DNA from: Sphingomonas palmae
Lineage (GTDB): Bacteria; Pseudomonadota; Alphaproteobacteria; Sphingomonadales; Sphingomonadaceae
Assembly (NCBI RefSeq): GCF_900109565.1
Contig: NZ_FNZZ01000006.1
Location: 62,001-126,000 of the forward strand
DNA: 64,000 nucleotides
Reading direction: 5' to 3'
Position numbers and translations under genes: made by a program
The notes under the pieces: generated by a model
Seen by the model: only the letters and a program-made list of their open reading frames with translations
Told to the model about the DNA's origin: nothing
Database searches by the model: none
Part shown: in pieces, positions 63,761 to 64,000 of the stretch
How positions within the stretch are numbered: the stretch's first letter is position 1
Layout of the letters: every line of letters starts with the position of its first letter

Positions 63761-64000
63761 GGCACGTCACATCGATCCGTGTCGGTCCGATCGGCTTTCG
63801 GGTCGGCAGCGACTTTGCCGCGCCGATCGCGGCGCTGCGCGAGCTCTATGCCGATTATCCGACGCCCGAGATCGCGCACTTTACCATTCGCCTGCCCGCG
63901 ACGGCGCCGTGGCGACGGCTCGTTCGTCCGGCGGTGAGGATCGAGGGCGATTACATGCTCCCCGAGACCGCGCCGCTGCCGCTGGCGCACGGGCTGCTCG
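63757..64000 (+). CDS. HprK-related kinase A, partial at the window edge
   Basis: The frame opens with GTG at 63757 inside the GTGA overlap and runs to the window end (81 codons). The visible part, SIRVGPIGFRVGSDF then HFTIRLPA, matches the start of the HprK-related kinase A family; the Walker A P-loop of HPr kinase would lie beyond the edge. In the known pattern the gene follows the PqqD-like gene and a nucleotidyltransferase often comes next. The partial length prevents a firm call. Confidence 0.7.
   Translation, partial: MRHVTSIRVGPIGFRVGSDFAAPIAALRELYADYPTPEIAHFTIRLPATAPWRRLVRPAVRIEGDYMLPETAPLPLAHGLL

Overview
The window is high-GC chromosomal DNA that looks like an alphaproteobacterium of the sphingomonad group (Sphingomonas or a close relative). 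The basis is inference from protein content: DUF1465, DUF2794, DUF6481 and YdcH/DUF465 small proteins, an N-terminally extended ribosomal protein S9, RcnB-like secreted proteins, PstA with a long N-terminal insert, and an HPr-rel-A type PqqD/HprK-like locus. No insertion sequence, prophage, integrase, CRISPR array or rRNA operon was seen. Coding density is very high: the longest gene-free stretches are 2560-2802, 35494-35728 and 22516-22706, so no gap exceeds 300 bases.

Layout. 1-11.2 kb: a trimodular GH18/NodB deacetylase/GT2 membrane enzyme cut by the window edge (-), a DUF1003 membrane protein, an OmpR-type two-component pair, a GH13 alpha-glucosidase coupled to a GT4 glycosyltransferase (+), a Tat-exported SDR and glutamine-dependent NAD synthase (-). 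11.3-18.7 kb: a hybrid PAS histidine kinase (+), then a TetR-quinone oxidoreductase-GMC oxidoreductase operon (-) divergent from a thiolase, with a palindromic operator between them. 18.9-23.9 kb: RcnB-like protein, prolyl-hydroxylase-like dioxygenase, RecJ, tRNA-Glu(UUC), DUF6481 protein and a spermidine-synthase-like protein. 23.9-27.8 kb: glycerol catabolism (glpD-glpR divergent from glpK, with repeated GlpR-like operators). 27.8-31.4 kb: an acyltransferase of lower GC, rplM-rpsI, ctaA. 31.5-38.8 kb: merC-like gene and zur-like regulator, dxs, a small membrane protein, RBBP9-type hydrolase, tlyA, tspO, ubiK, ybjN-like and proC.

38.8-48.4 kb: marR/ilvE, secreted MBL hydrolase, a second thiolase, prepilin peptidase coupled to a small exported protein, coniferyl-aldehyde-type dehydrogenase, two divergent YdcH proteins with DUF1465, nitronate monooxygenase, gamma carbonic anhydrase, and an unannotated 55-residue membrane protein. 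48.4-55.6 kb: MFS transporter, pgsA-moaD-moaE, oxyR, TauE/SafE, cysE-DUF2794, an MFE-type SDR and a Thr/Ser/Pro-rich secreted protein. 55.7-63.0 kb: a complete phosphate regulon in the order phoR-pstS-pstC-pstA-pstB-phoU-phoB (all -), with a three-heptad Pho box before pstS. 63.07-64.0 kb: a Tat-signal small protein, a PqqD-like protein and the start of an HprK-like kinase.

Most of the window is housekeeping or common accessory metabolism. The least understood part is the right end, a candidate peptide-modification locus (Tat-exported small protein, PqqD-like carrier, HprK-like kinase) behind a perfect 17-bp palindrome. The window edge cuts it, so its full gene content cannot be judged here. 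All functional calls come from reading motifs and remembered family knowledge; no database search was run.
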